Shown here: piece by piece, positions 19,347 to 26,415 of the stretch
Layout: each line of letters opens with the position of its first letter
Position numbering within the stretch: position 1 is the stretch's first letter
Assembly: GCF_900105195.1 (NCBI RefSeq)
Contig: NZ_FNRX01000002.1
Coordinates: 1,426,001-1,490,000 of the forward strand
From: Rhodococcus pyridinivorans
GTDB lineage: Bacteria; Actinomycetota; Actinomycetes; Mycobacteriales; Mycobacteriaceae
DNA length: 64,000 nucleotides
Reading direction: 5' to 3'
Notes under the pieces: model-generated
Seen by the model: the letters and a program-made list of their open reading frames with translations, nothing else
Databases searched by the model: none
Told to the model about the DNA's origin: nothing
Made by a program: the position numbers and the translations under genes

Positions 19347-19865
19347 GTGACGATCACGAACGGGGACGTCCGTTCCCTCCCGACCGTGCTGTCCCTCTGG
19401 GGAGCCGGGCCCCGTCTCGAAGACGGCCCGGTGGACGAAGTGGACATCGTGTTCTTCGCGCCACCCACCACCGAGGCGCTGGCCTGCCGGTCCCGCGACA
19501 ACCGCGACGAGGCGTCCGGTCGGCTCGACCGGACACTCGGACACGTCGATGAGATCGGGCGGTTGGTCGCCGAGGTCTACGTGTCCGGATCGGCGCGTCC
19601 GGTCGGTGAGCACGGTGCGTCCGTCCCGCTCGCCGACGAACTGCTGCATTCGGTTGTCGAACGGTTCGACCTCGCCGATGTGCGGCGACTCCGGATGCGG
19701 TTCTACGGACATTCCGCGGGTCCCGGATCACAGACCTGGTCGGTGACCGTGTTGCAGCGTTACCGCACCGATCACGAGGACGTCGAGGACGTCGCGCTCA
19801 TCGGCACGGATCCTTCCGGATCCGTCGTCGCTCGTGCCTGGGTGACCGTCGCAGCCGATCGCTGA
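19347..19865 (+). CDS. Conserved hypothetical protein of the catabolic island
   Basis: A 172-residue soluble protein, not recognised. It has no signal peptide, transmembrane helix or Cys cluster. It contains two beta-rich halves (VDIVFFAPPTTEALAC; LRMRFYGHSAGPGSQTWSV) and ends VVARAWVTVAADR. Start GTG at 19347 lies 30 bp after the KstD-like gene, with GGGAGGG upstream, so the two are probably co-transcribed. It converges with the oxidoreductase 25 bp downstream. A binding or accessory role in the pathway is only a guess. Confidence 0.65.
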   Translation: MTITNGDVRSLPTVLSLWGAGPRLEDGPVDEVDIVFFAPPTTEALACRSRDNRDEASGRLDRTLGHVDEIGRLVAEVYVSGSARPVGEHGASVPLADELLHSVVERFDLADVRRLRMRFYGHSAGPGSQTWSVTVLQRYRTDHEDVEDVALIGTDPSGSVVARAWVTVAADR

Positions 19866-19890
19866 AGAGCCGGCCGGACGTCGGGCGCAC

Positions 19891-20682
19891 TCAGTACGGG
19901 TCGTAGCGGATGTTCTCGACCGGGGTGCCGGTCTCGATCAGCCGCTGAGCGGTGGTGCGCACCATGGCCGCCGGGCCACACACGAGCACCTGGTGGTCGC
20001 CGAACGCACCGTAGGACGTGACGACCTCGTCGACGCTGCCCTCGAGCAGTTCGTCGGGGTCGGGTCCGAACTCGTCGATGCGCGGGGCGATGCGATCGAA
20101 CCAGGGGTCGGGGATGTCGGGGATCTCGAGGGTCTCCACGACCGGCACCACCGTCAGCCACGGCAGCGCCTCGGACAGGAGCATGAGCATGTCGGCGGCG
20201 TACAGGTCGCGCGGGTTGCGGGCGCCCGTGAACAGGAAGGTGCGGGGCGGATCCGGGTGACGCGCCGTGTCGAGGATCAGCGACCGCAGCGGCGCGAGGC
20301 CCGTGCCGCCGGCCACCATGATGACGATGCGGCCGGTGTCGTCGATGTGGAGGTCGCCGCCGCGGGCGGCGCCGATCTGCCACACGTCGCCCGGTTGGGT
20401 GTCGGCGACGATCGCGCCGCTCACCCAGCCACCCGGGACCGTGCGCACGTGGAACTCGAGCTTGCCGTCCAGCGACGGTGGCAGCGCGGGGGAGAGGCGA
20501 CGCGGCAGCGTGGGGCGCTGCGGCACGGCCACGTCGACGTACTGCCCGGGGCGGAAATCGACGATCGCGTCGTCGCATTCGAGACGCACGACGGCGAGGT
20601 CGTGCCGGAGCCGATGATGTTCGACGACGGTTGCGGTGACTGCCGTTTCGGTCTCGCTCGGTGACGGCGTGGCCGACTGCAT
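19891..20682 (-). CDS. FAD/NAD(P)-binding ferredoxin-reductase-type oxidoreductase
   Basis: A 263-residue reductase made of an FAD barrel and an NAD(P) domain only. FAD segment RPGQYVDVAVPQRP and RRLSPA, pyridine-nucleotide motif MVAGGTGLAPLRSL, and C-terminal VLVCGPAAMVRTT. No [2Fe-2S] ferredoxin domain or globin domain is present, so it probably passes electrons to a separate partner. It is paralogous to the reductase half of the flavohemoglobin-like protein at 26396-27556, down to the C-terminal NIxxDP. ATG at 20682 has GGGGGAT upstream. It diverges from an acyl-CoA synthetase across a KstR-like operator. Confidence 0.82.
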   Translation of the reverse strand: MQSATPSPSETETAVTATVVEHHRLRHDLAVVRLECDDAIVDFRPGQYVDVAVPQRPTLPRRLSPALPPSLDGKLEFHVRTVPGGWVSGAIVADTQPGDVWQIGAARGGDLHIDDTGRIVIMVAGGTGLAPLRSLILDTARHPDPPRTFLFTGARNPRDLYAADMLMLLSEALPWLTVVPVVETLEIPDIPDPWFDRIAPRIDEFGPDPDELLEGSVDEVVTSYGAFGDHQVLVCGPAAMVRTTAQRLIETGTPVENIRYDPY

Positions 20683-20751
20683 GCGTGATCCCCCGGTGGT
20701 GTGCTGTGACGTGCCCAAGACTCTAGGCGAGAAGTCGCCGAAAAGGCAGAG

Positions 20752-20765
20752 TGGAACGTGTTTCA
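20752..20765. promoter_or_regulatory. Putative KstR operator between divergent genes
   Basis: TGGAACGTGTTTCA fits the KstR consensus TnnAACnnGTTnnA at every fixed position. It is centred in the 197-bp divergent gap, near the probable -35 of the acyl-CoA synthetase (candidate -10 TTATCG at 20784-20789) and upstream of a leftward -10 TAGAGT (20725-20720). Confidence 0.72.
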
Positions 20766-20879
20766 GTTTTCGGCCTCGGGCGGTTATCGTGACGAACGGC
20801 AGGTGATGGTCACCACAGCGGAGAACGCCAACCGGTGACGTCACACAACGGACCGTCACAGCACACCGGAAGGACGACC

Positions 20880-22433
20880 ATGCCCGAGGAGTACGCCGAC
20901 CTCTACCGCCCCGCATTCACGCCCGATCTCCTCATCACCGCGCTCGACCGCAGCGCCGACCGGCCCGCCCTGCACCTCGGTGACGTCGTCCTCACCGGAG
21001 CCGAGATGCGCGCCGCCATCAGCCGGTTCCAGCAGGCGCTCGCGTCCGTCGGGGTCGGCCAGGGAACGGCGGTCGCGATGCTGTCCAAGAACCGGCCCGA
21101 GGTGCTCATCTCGATGGGCGCCACGATGGTCGCCGGCTGCCGCACCACGGCCCTGAACCCGATGGGCTCGCTCTCCGACCACCTGTACATCTCGACCGAC
21201 GCCGAGATCGAGACCCTGATCTTCGATCCCCGCCACTTCGAGGAACGCGCAGCGGAGCTGCGCGAGCAGGTGCCGACCCTGAAGAACCTGTTCTCCCTCG
21301 GCCCGTCCTCGGTGGGCACCGACATTCTCGCCCTGTCCGAGGAGTTCACCGAGCAGCGCCTCGTGTCCGCGCCCGTCGACATCGAGGACACCTCCTCCAT
21401 CGTCTACACCGGCGGCACGACCGGGAAGCCGAAGGGCGTGATGGGCTCGTTCCGTTCGGGCGCGGCCCTGAACCAGATCCAGATGGCCGAGTGGCAGTGG
21501 CCCGAGCAGCCGCGCTTCCTCGTGTGCACCCCGCTCTCGCACGCCGGTGCGGCGTTCTTCGTCCCCACGCTCCTGCGCGGCGGATGCCTCTACGTGCTGC
21601 CGCACTTCGATCCTGCGCTCGTGCTCGAAGCGATCGAGAAGCATCGCATCAACGCGACCATGCTCGTGCCGACGATGATCTACATGCTGCTCGACCATCC
21701 CGATTTCGACAGCCGCGACCTGTCGAGCATCGAGACCCTGTTCTACGGTGCGTCGGCGATGTCGCCGTCCCGCCTGCGCGAAGGGATCGAGCGGCTCGGC
21801 CCGGTCTTCTTCCAGTTCTACGGCCAGTCCGAATGCGGCATGACCATCTCGGTGCTGCGCAAGGAAGAACACCTCCCCGACGATCCGAGCCGCCTCGCGT
21901 CGTGCGGCCGCCCCGTGCCGTGGCTCGACGTCCGCCTGCTCGACGACGACCTGAACGAGGTGCCGCAGGGCGAACTCGGCGAGATCTGTGTGCGCGGCCC
22001 GCTCGTGATGAAGGGCTATCTGAACAAGCCGGAGGAGACCGCCGAGGCGCTGCGCGGCGGATGGCTGCACACCGGCGACGTCGCGCGCGCCGACAAGAAC
22101 GGCTTCATGACGATCGTCGACCGCAAGAAGGACATGATCGTCACCGGCGGCTTCAACGTCTTCCCCCGCGAGATCGAGGACGTCATCTCGTCGCACCCGG
22201 CGGTCGCGTCCGTGGCCGTCGTCGGTGTGCCGGATACCAAGTGGGGCGAGGCCGTCAAGGCGTGTGTCGTGCTGCGCGACGGTCAGTCGGTGCCGGTCGA
22301 GGAACTGATCGAGAAGGTGCGTGCCGCAAAGGGTTCGGTGCACGCCCCCAAATCGGTCGACTTCCTCGACGCCCTGCCGTTGACGCCGCTGGGCAAGCTC
22401 GACAAGAAGACGCTGCGGGCGTCCTATCGCTGA
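20880..22433 (+). CDS. Acyl-CoA synthetase, FadD/AMP-binding family
   Basis: A 517-residue adenylate-forming ligase. The P-loop-like motif YTGGTTGKPKG, the A5 motif FYGQSECG, GWLHTGD, DRKKDMIVTGGFNVFPREIE and the C-terminal catalytic Lys region PLTPLGKLDKK are all intact. It should activate a carboxylate as an acyl-CoA; side-chain or ring-fragment acids from steroid breakdown are plausible given the KstR-like operator, but specificity cannot be read. ATG at 20880 has GGAAGGA immediately upstream. A hairpin closes the gene. Confidence 0.88.
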   Translation: MPEEYADLYRPAFTPDLLITALDRSADRPALHLGDVVLTGAEMRAAISRFQQALASVGVGQGTAVAMLSKNRPEVLISMGATMVAGCRTTALNPMGSLSDHLYISTDAEIETLIFDPRHFEERAAELREQVPTLKNLFSLGPSSVGTDILALSEEFTEQRLVSAPVDIEDTSSIVYTGGTTGKPKGVMGSFRSGAALNQIQMAEWQWPEQPRFLVCTPLSHAGAAFFVPTLLRGGCLYVLPHFDPALVLEAIEKHRINATMLVPTMIYMLLDHPDFDSRDLSSIETLFYGASAMSPSRLREGIERLGPVFFQFYGQSECGMTISVLRKEEHLPDDPSRLASCGRPVPWLDVRLLDDDLNEVPQGELGEICVRGPLVMKGYLNKPEETAEALRGGWLHTGDVARADKNGFMTIVDRKKDMIVTGGFNVFPREIEDVISSHPAVASVAVVGVPDTKWGEAVKACVVLRDGQSVPVEELIEKVRAAKGSVHAPKSVDFLDALPLTPLGKLDKKTLRASYR

Positions 22434-22452
22434 CCTCGTTCGCGTGGCGGTC

Positions 22453-22484
22453 GGTCCCGGCAACCGGTCGTGGTTGCCGGGGCC
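22453..22484. terminator. Hairpin between convergent genes
   Basis: 13-bp stem with one G-T pair (22453-22465 with 22472-22484) and a GGTCGT loop, after the acyl-CoA synthetase. Confidence 0.78.
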
Positions 22485-22532
22485 GGCTGTTTGTCACCAG
22501 GACTCGTGGATTCGGAATGCCGCTGTCCTGCC

Positions 22533-23057
22533 TCACCACTGGTGCGCGACGTCCAGCACCACCCGTGAACCGCTACCGGGACCGTCGAGGGTGAACACCC
22601 GGAACGGCAGCCGGGCCCGTACCCCGACACCGAGGGTGGTCTGGCCTTCGAAACTGTTGGCCCACGCCACCTGTCGCAGGGTGCGGTATCCGCTCACGTC
22701 GACGACCTCGCGCCGGTTCGCCGGTACGTAGTAGGCGGGCGCGAGGACGACCACCTGGAGGTAGGCGCCTCCGCGCAGCGGGACCTCGAACCCCGATCCG
22801 TCCTCGTGGACGGCGGGGACGTAGCCGACGCGGTAACCCGCGGCCGGCCCGGCGAGATCGACGACGGTCCGGTCGAAGCACTCGTGCCGTCCTGCCCGCA
22901 CGGCGGTGAACGGTGAGGCGACCATCGTCGGGTTCACCTTGTCCAGCGAACCCCAGTGGATGCCGCAATAGGGCGTTGCGGCCGACGCGGTCGGGCCCGT
23001 CAGCCCGATCCCCGCGATGACGACGATCATCGCGAGCCACACGTGAATCCTGCTCAT
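22533..23057 (-). CDS. Secreted AMIN-like domain protein
   Basis: A 174-residue exported protein. A signal peptide of about 26 residues (MSRIHVWLAMIVVIAGIGL, cleavage near TASA-AT) precedes YCGIHWGSLDK, and a second Cys lies in RHECFD, suggesting a disulfide. The rest, including GYRVGYVPAVHEDGSG and VWxxFEGQT-like beta segments, resembles the actinobacterial AMIN-like domain family. AMIN domains often bind cell wall; no enzyme motif is visible. ATG at 23057. It converges with the acyl-CoA synthetase. Confidence 0.72.
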   Translation of the reverse strand: MSRIHVWLAMIVVIAGIGLTGPTASAATPYCGIHWGSLDKVNPTMVASPFTAVRAGRHECFDRTVVDLAGPAAGYRVGYVPAVHEDGSGFEVPLRGGAYLQVVVLAPAYYVPANRREVVDVSGYRTLRQVAWANSFEGQTTLGVGVRARLPFRVFTLDGPGSGSRVVLDVAHQW

Positions 23058-23112
23058 GTCCGTTCCTCTGTGTGTGGCTGATGATGGATCATCGCGAGGA
23101 GTGTGAGCTGCG

Positions 23113-23391
23113 TTACATTCGAGGGTCGGGACGCTCCTCGACGAGGTCCTCGAAGGTCGTCTCCTTCAGCGACTCGAAGACCGGGGCGACCAGACGGTCG
23201 AGCATCGACGAGAACACTTCTGTACCGGCGAGTTCCCGCACCCCCAGCTCACCCGACGTCACCTGCTCGACGAGCTTCGCGAAGGCCGGGTCGCCCGTGG
23301 CATCGGCGATCGACCGCAATGACGTGACGATCTCGCGGGACAGGGTGGTATCGCCGCGCGCGACGTCGACGACGATCTCGGATTCGTCCAT
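23113..23391 (-). CDS. Small acidic protein of an ESX-like operon
   Basis: A 92-residue acidic soluble protein (MDESEIVVDVARGDTTLS at the start, EERPDPRM at the end), predicted all helical. No known domain recognised. It lies 32 bp after the WXG-like gene, probably as the third gene of one transcript. A chaperone or immunity-like role for the neighbouring putative secreted protein is possible but unsupported. ATG at 23391 with a GAGAAG site is preferred to the longer antisense-like extension. Confidence 0.6.
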   Translation of the reverse strand: MDESEIVVDVARGDTTLSREIVTSLRSIADATGDPAFAKLVEQVTSGELGVRELAGTEVFSSMLDRLVAPVFESLKETTFEDLVEERPDPRM

Positions 23392-23423
23392 GTCTTCTCG
23401 ATTCCTGTGCGGCACCGTGGTGC

Positions 23424-24125
23424 CTAGACTGCGGGGAGGCCGGGGATCTCGATGTTCTCGATCTTCGCGAGATTTCCGGTGAGCACACCGATGAGGCCCT
23501 GGATGGACGTCCACACTGTGGTGTGGACGTCGATCGCCTTCCTCCACTGGTCGCTGATGATCACCAGGTCCACTACGGAGGACGCTGCAATGGCCGCCGA
23601 GCCCAGAACTCCGACACCGGTTGCGGCGGCGATACTCGTCGCCGCGATCCTGATCAGAACCCTGATGGCTGCATCGGTTATGACCGAGAGGATTTCGGCG
23701 AATGCTTGGTTCAGTTCGTACATCGACACGGCGATCTTCTCCAATTGCTCAGAGATCCCGTGAACGGCCCGGGCCTGTTCGTCGAGGGCGTTCTGCAGAT
23801 CGGTGAGATAACGACCGGCGGCCCCGCCCGCCGATCCGTCCCACGGGGCAACCGTGCCGTGGACGTCGTCTACGGCCGTCGCGTACGCACGGTGGAAGGT
23901 GGCCAGCCTGTTCACGCCATCGCTCGTGCGCAGCACCGACTCCCAGTCGCCACCGCAGTGCTGGGCCGCGTACACCCACGGATCCGTGCCCACCACGAAC
24001 TTGCAGAGTTCGGCGACGTAGAAGCTCGGGGAGAGGTAGTACATCCCCAGGGTGCGTTCGAGCAGGTCCGGTATGGGATCGGACGCGGTGGGTTCGACGA
24101 GCGCATCGTCCGGACGAGCGCTCAC
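23424..24125 (-). CDS. WXG100-like protein with hydrophobic C-terminal region
   Basis: A 233-residue protein. The middle carries a helical WXG-like hairpin: APWDGSAGGAAGRYLTDLQN followed by a long helix. A strongly hydrophobic stretch rich in Ala, Ile and Val spans about residues 155-190. This layout recalls ESX/type VII substrates with a membrane-active tail. GTG at 24125 overlaps the stop of the upstream gene by 4 bp, so they are translationally coupled. No EccC-type ATPase or other secretion component is nearby. Toxin, effector or structural roles remain open. Confidence 0.62.
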   Translation of the reverse strand: MSARPDDALVEPTASDPIPDLLERTLGMYYLSPSFYVAELCKFVVGTDPWVYAAQHCGGDWESVLRTSDGVNRLATFHRAYATAVDDVHGTVAPWDGSAGGAAGRYLTDLQNALDEQARAVHGISEQLEKIAVSMYELNQAFAEILSVITDAAIRVLIRIAATSIAAATGVGVLGSAAIAASSVVDLVIISDQWRKAIDVHTTVWTSIQGLIGVLTGNLAKIENIEIPGLPAV

Positions 24126-24484
24126 CGGCCGATGTCCGGACCGGTGCGCTCGAACTGTGCCGAAGTGCCCAGTTCGGTGTCCTCGTATGTCCGTGCGGAT
24201 TCGGTCATCGCCGTCGCCGCTCGGTCGATCGCCACACCCAGCTCGTCGTAGAGAGCCGTCAGCCGGGCACGGGCCGTGTGCACCCGTTCGACGACATCGA
24301 AGTAGATCAGTCCCCCGGTCTCAGGAGGCGTCAGCCAGCGATCGGCGTAACGGCGTGCACCATCCGCCTGGTCGGCCAGATCGCGCAGATCATGTGTTGC
24401 AGCGCGCAGGTCGTCCGGGTCCACATACAGATTCGATCGTGTCAAGACATCCCCCAGTCGTGATCGGACGAGAGTGTAGGCCAT
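24122..24484 (-). CDS. EspC-like type VII secretion-associated protein
   Basis: A 120-residue helical protein resembling the ESX-1 secretion-associated EspC family: YVDPDDLRAATHDLRDLADQ opens the first helix and RARLTALYDELGVAID the second. It ends in a polar tail (YEDTELGTSAQFERTGPD). EspC-like proteins are typically encoded beside a larger substrate and exported with it. ATG at 24484 is used; a TTG at 24445 with GGGGGA six bases upstream is a good alternative and would fit the family better. It starts 28 bp from the divergent membrane-protein gene. Confidence 0.65.
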   Translation of the reverse strand: MAYTLVRSRLGDVLTRSNLYVDPDDLRAATHDLRDLADQADGARRYADRWLTPPETGGLIYFDVVERVHTARARLTALYDELGVAIDRAATAMTESARTYEDTELGTSAQFERTGPDIGR

Positions 24485-24512
24485 CGCAACGGCGTTTGCG
24501 ACGCCCGCTACA

Positions 24513-25139
24513 GTGCACGACGTGACAACCGGGGGGAACACGAAAAATGTTCTTGCGCATGTGCGTTTCGAGACACAGGACCGTGACGATGCGATACCGA
24601 CACGGCTGGGGGGCCGACCCGTCCAGCTGACGGTGAAGGATGAGCTTTCACCCGTGTGTCCTGTGCACGGGGTGCCGGAGGTCGAGCGCGTGCACACCTG
24701 GGTCACCACCTATCGCAAGATCCGGCACAGTCGCGCGCAGATCCGCATCATCGGTACCGAAGCTGCGGCGAAGGCCAGTACGTGGCGTGCACGTGCGCAG
24801 CACAAGCCACACGTGATCGCGTTCGATGTACCGATGTGTGCGCGGTGCGTCCGGATCGATCGGCTGACACGGTGGGCGATGTGGCTGTGCATGCTGGGCG
24901 GACTGGTCTGCCTGCTCGTCGCGGTGCAGATGGCGGCCCTCGGCTGGGCCCGCGAGTACATGGCCCTGTGGTCGCTGCTCGTGTTCGGAACCTTCCTCGT
25001 TCCGACCCCGGCGATCTTCGTCAGACAGATGCGTCAGGGCTGGTGGGGTTTCGAGGCTCCGATCGACGGGTCGGCCCTCGTTGTCGCGTACGCCCACCCG
25101 AACTTCGTGGCCGAGACGGAGAGGCGACGCGGCCGATAG
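24513..25139 (+). CDS. Membrane protein with CPxHGxPE and CxRC motifs (paralog 1)
   Basis: A 208-residue protein. A soluble N-terminal part with CPVHGVPE and CARC (four potential metal ligands) precedes two transmembrane helices (WAMWLCMLGGLVCLLVAV and LLVFGTFLVPTPAIFV) and a short cytoplasmic or exported tail ending AYAHPNFVAETERRR. It is a diverged tandem copy of the next gene. The GTG at 24513 is tentative; GTG at 24522 is equally possible and no ribosome site is clear. Divergent from the EspC-like operon. Function unknown; a zinc-ribbon-like module is an inference from Cys/His spacing. Confidence 0.65.
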   Translation: MHDVTTGGNTKNVLAHVRFETQDRDDAIPTRLGGRPVQLTVKDELSPVCPVHGVPEVERVHTWVTTYRKIRHSRAQIRIIGTEAAAKASTWRARAQHKPHVIAFDVPMCARCVRIDRLTRWAMWLCMLGGLVCLLVAVQMAALGWAREYMALWSLLVFGTFLVPTPAIFVRQMRQGWWGFEAPIDGSALVVAYAHPNFVAETERRRGR

Positions 25140-25184
25140 ATCCTCGGCTTTCACCGGGGAGTGCGGCCTGACATACTCCCTCGC

Positions 25185-25751
25185 ATGGTGAACGGGGACG
25201 TCCAGCGGGTCGAGGTGCGGTTGGCAGTCGAATATCCGGGCTCGGGAGCGACGAGCACGCTCGGAGACGGTTCGATGCGACCGATCGATCCCATCCCCCC
25301 GATCTGCCCGCGCCACGGAGAGCCCGAGACCGGACGTGTCCGGGTGACGGTCGCGGCCGACGCATCGGAGCCCCGCCAGGGATCGAACCGGTTCGGTTCG
25401 GCGCTCGAGGCAGCCTACACGGTGCAGGTCGCCGCGGTGGACTGGCCCGTGTGTGCTCGCTGCGTCGCCGTCCGCACGCGCTGGCAGATCGCCGCCGCCG
25501 CGACCTGCACGGTCCTCGGCGTCATCTTCCTCGCGCTGGTGTTCGCGCTCGTGCAGGGCGCTCCCGAGATCTACGGTCTGGCGCTGCTCGGTGTCTTCGG
25601 TCTGTCGTTCCTCCCGATCTACGTCGCCTTGCGGGTGCTCGAGCCGAAGCGGGCCTCTCTGGGAATGTCCGTGGCCGAGGACGGTTCGGAACTCGTCATC
25701 TCGCAGGCGCATCCGGAGTTCGCGCGGGCGGTCGCGGCGCAGCGGATGTAA
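25185..25751 (+). CDS. Membrane protein with CPxHGxPE and CxRC motifs (paralog 2)
   Basis: A 188-residue paralog of the preceding gene: CPRHGEPE, then CARC, two transmembrane helices (QIAAAATCTVLGVIFLALVF; LALLGVFGLSFLPIYVALRV) and tail SQAHPEFARAVAAQ. Conservation of the Cys and His positions between the copies argues they are functional. ATG at 25185 has no Shine-Dalgarno; a -10 like CATACT (25172-25177) sits 7 bases before it, as in leaderless mRNAs. Function unknown. Confidence 0.66.
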   Translation: MVNGDVQRVEVRLAVEYPGSGATSTLGDGSMRPIDPIPPICPRHGEPETGRVRVTVAADASEPRQGSNRFGSALEAAYTVQVAAVDWPVCARCVAVRTRWQIAAAATCTVLGVIFLALVFALVQGAPEIYGLALLGVFGLSFLPIYVALRVLEPKRASLGMSVAEDGSELVISQAHPEFARAVAAQRM

Positions 25752-25848
25752 CCACCGTTCCCTTCTCCTGCGGCGTTGACTTCTGGACCGGCCGGTTCAT
25801 ACTCGAACCGGGGGGCGATCGTCTCGTTTCACAGGCAGGAGAAGTGCC

Positions 25849-26415
25849 GTGAAGATCGAACATTCCACTCCGGCGTCCACCCCGGAACTCGGATCCGAGG
25901 AGAAGAAATCTCTCGCCGTGCGGGCTCTGATGATGATGGCCGACGGTGATCGCAGCGTTTTCGGCGAGGTGCTGTCCGCGGACGCGGTCAATCGCGAAGC
26001 AAAGAGTGAACCGCCTCCCACCAGAGTCCACGGACCCGACGGTTTCTTCGCGACTGCACTGTGGTTGCGTGACGCCTTCGCAGATCTGAAGTTCGAGGTG
26101 AAGAACGTTGTGGAGCAGGACGATCTCGTCGTCCTCGACACCGTCATGTCGGCGCGACACGAAGGACCCTTCGCCACCTACGACGAGCAGGGCCGCGTCG
26201 ATCAGGTGTTCGCGCCGACGGGAAAGAGTTTCACGGTGCGTCAGGCCCATTGGATGCGGGTGGCCGACGGCAAGATCGTCGAGCATTGGGCCGTGCGCGA
26301 CGACCTCGGAATGGCAAAGCAGGCGGGATGGGTGCCACCGAACCCGATCTCGCTGACGCGGAACGTTCTCGCAGCACGGAAGCTGCGCAAGCAGATCAGA
26401 GCGGGTCGAAGCTGA
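25849..26415 (+). CDS. SnoaL-like ester cyclase/isomerase family protein
   Basis: A 188-residue NTF2-fold protein: LMMMADGDRSVFGEVLSADA, GPDGFFATALWLRDAFADLKF, SARHEGPF, FTVRQAHWMRVADGKIVEHW. The pattern fits the SnoaL-like polyketide-cyclase group; catalytic activity is not assured. A basic C-terminal extension (RKLRKQIRAGRS) is unusual. GTG at 25849 has CAGGAGAAG upstream. Its last 20 bp overlap the convergent flavohemoglobin-like gene. Confidence 0.72.
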   Translation: MKIEHSTPASTPELGSEEKKSLAVRALMMMADGDRSVFGEVLSADAVNREAKSEPPPTRVHGPDGFFATALWLRDAFADLKFEVKNVVEQDDLVVLDTVMSARHEGPFATYDEQGRVDQVFAPTGKSFTVRQAHWMRVADGKIVEHWAVRDDLGMAKQAGWVPPNPISLTRNVLAARKLRKQIRAGRS

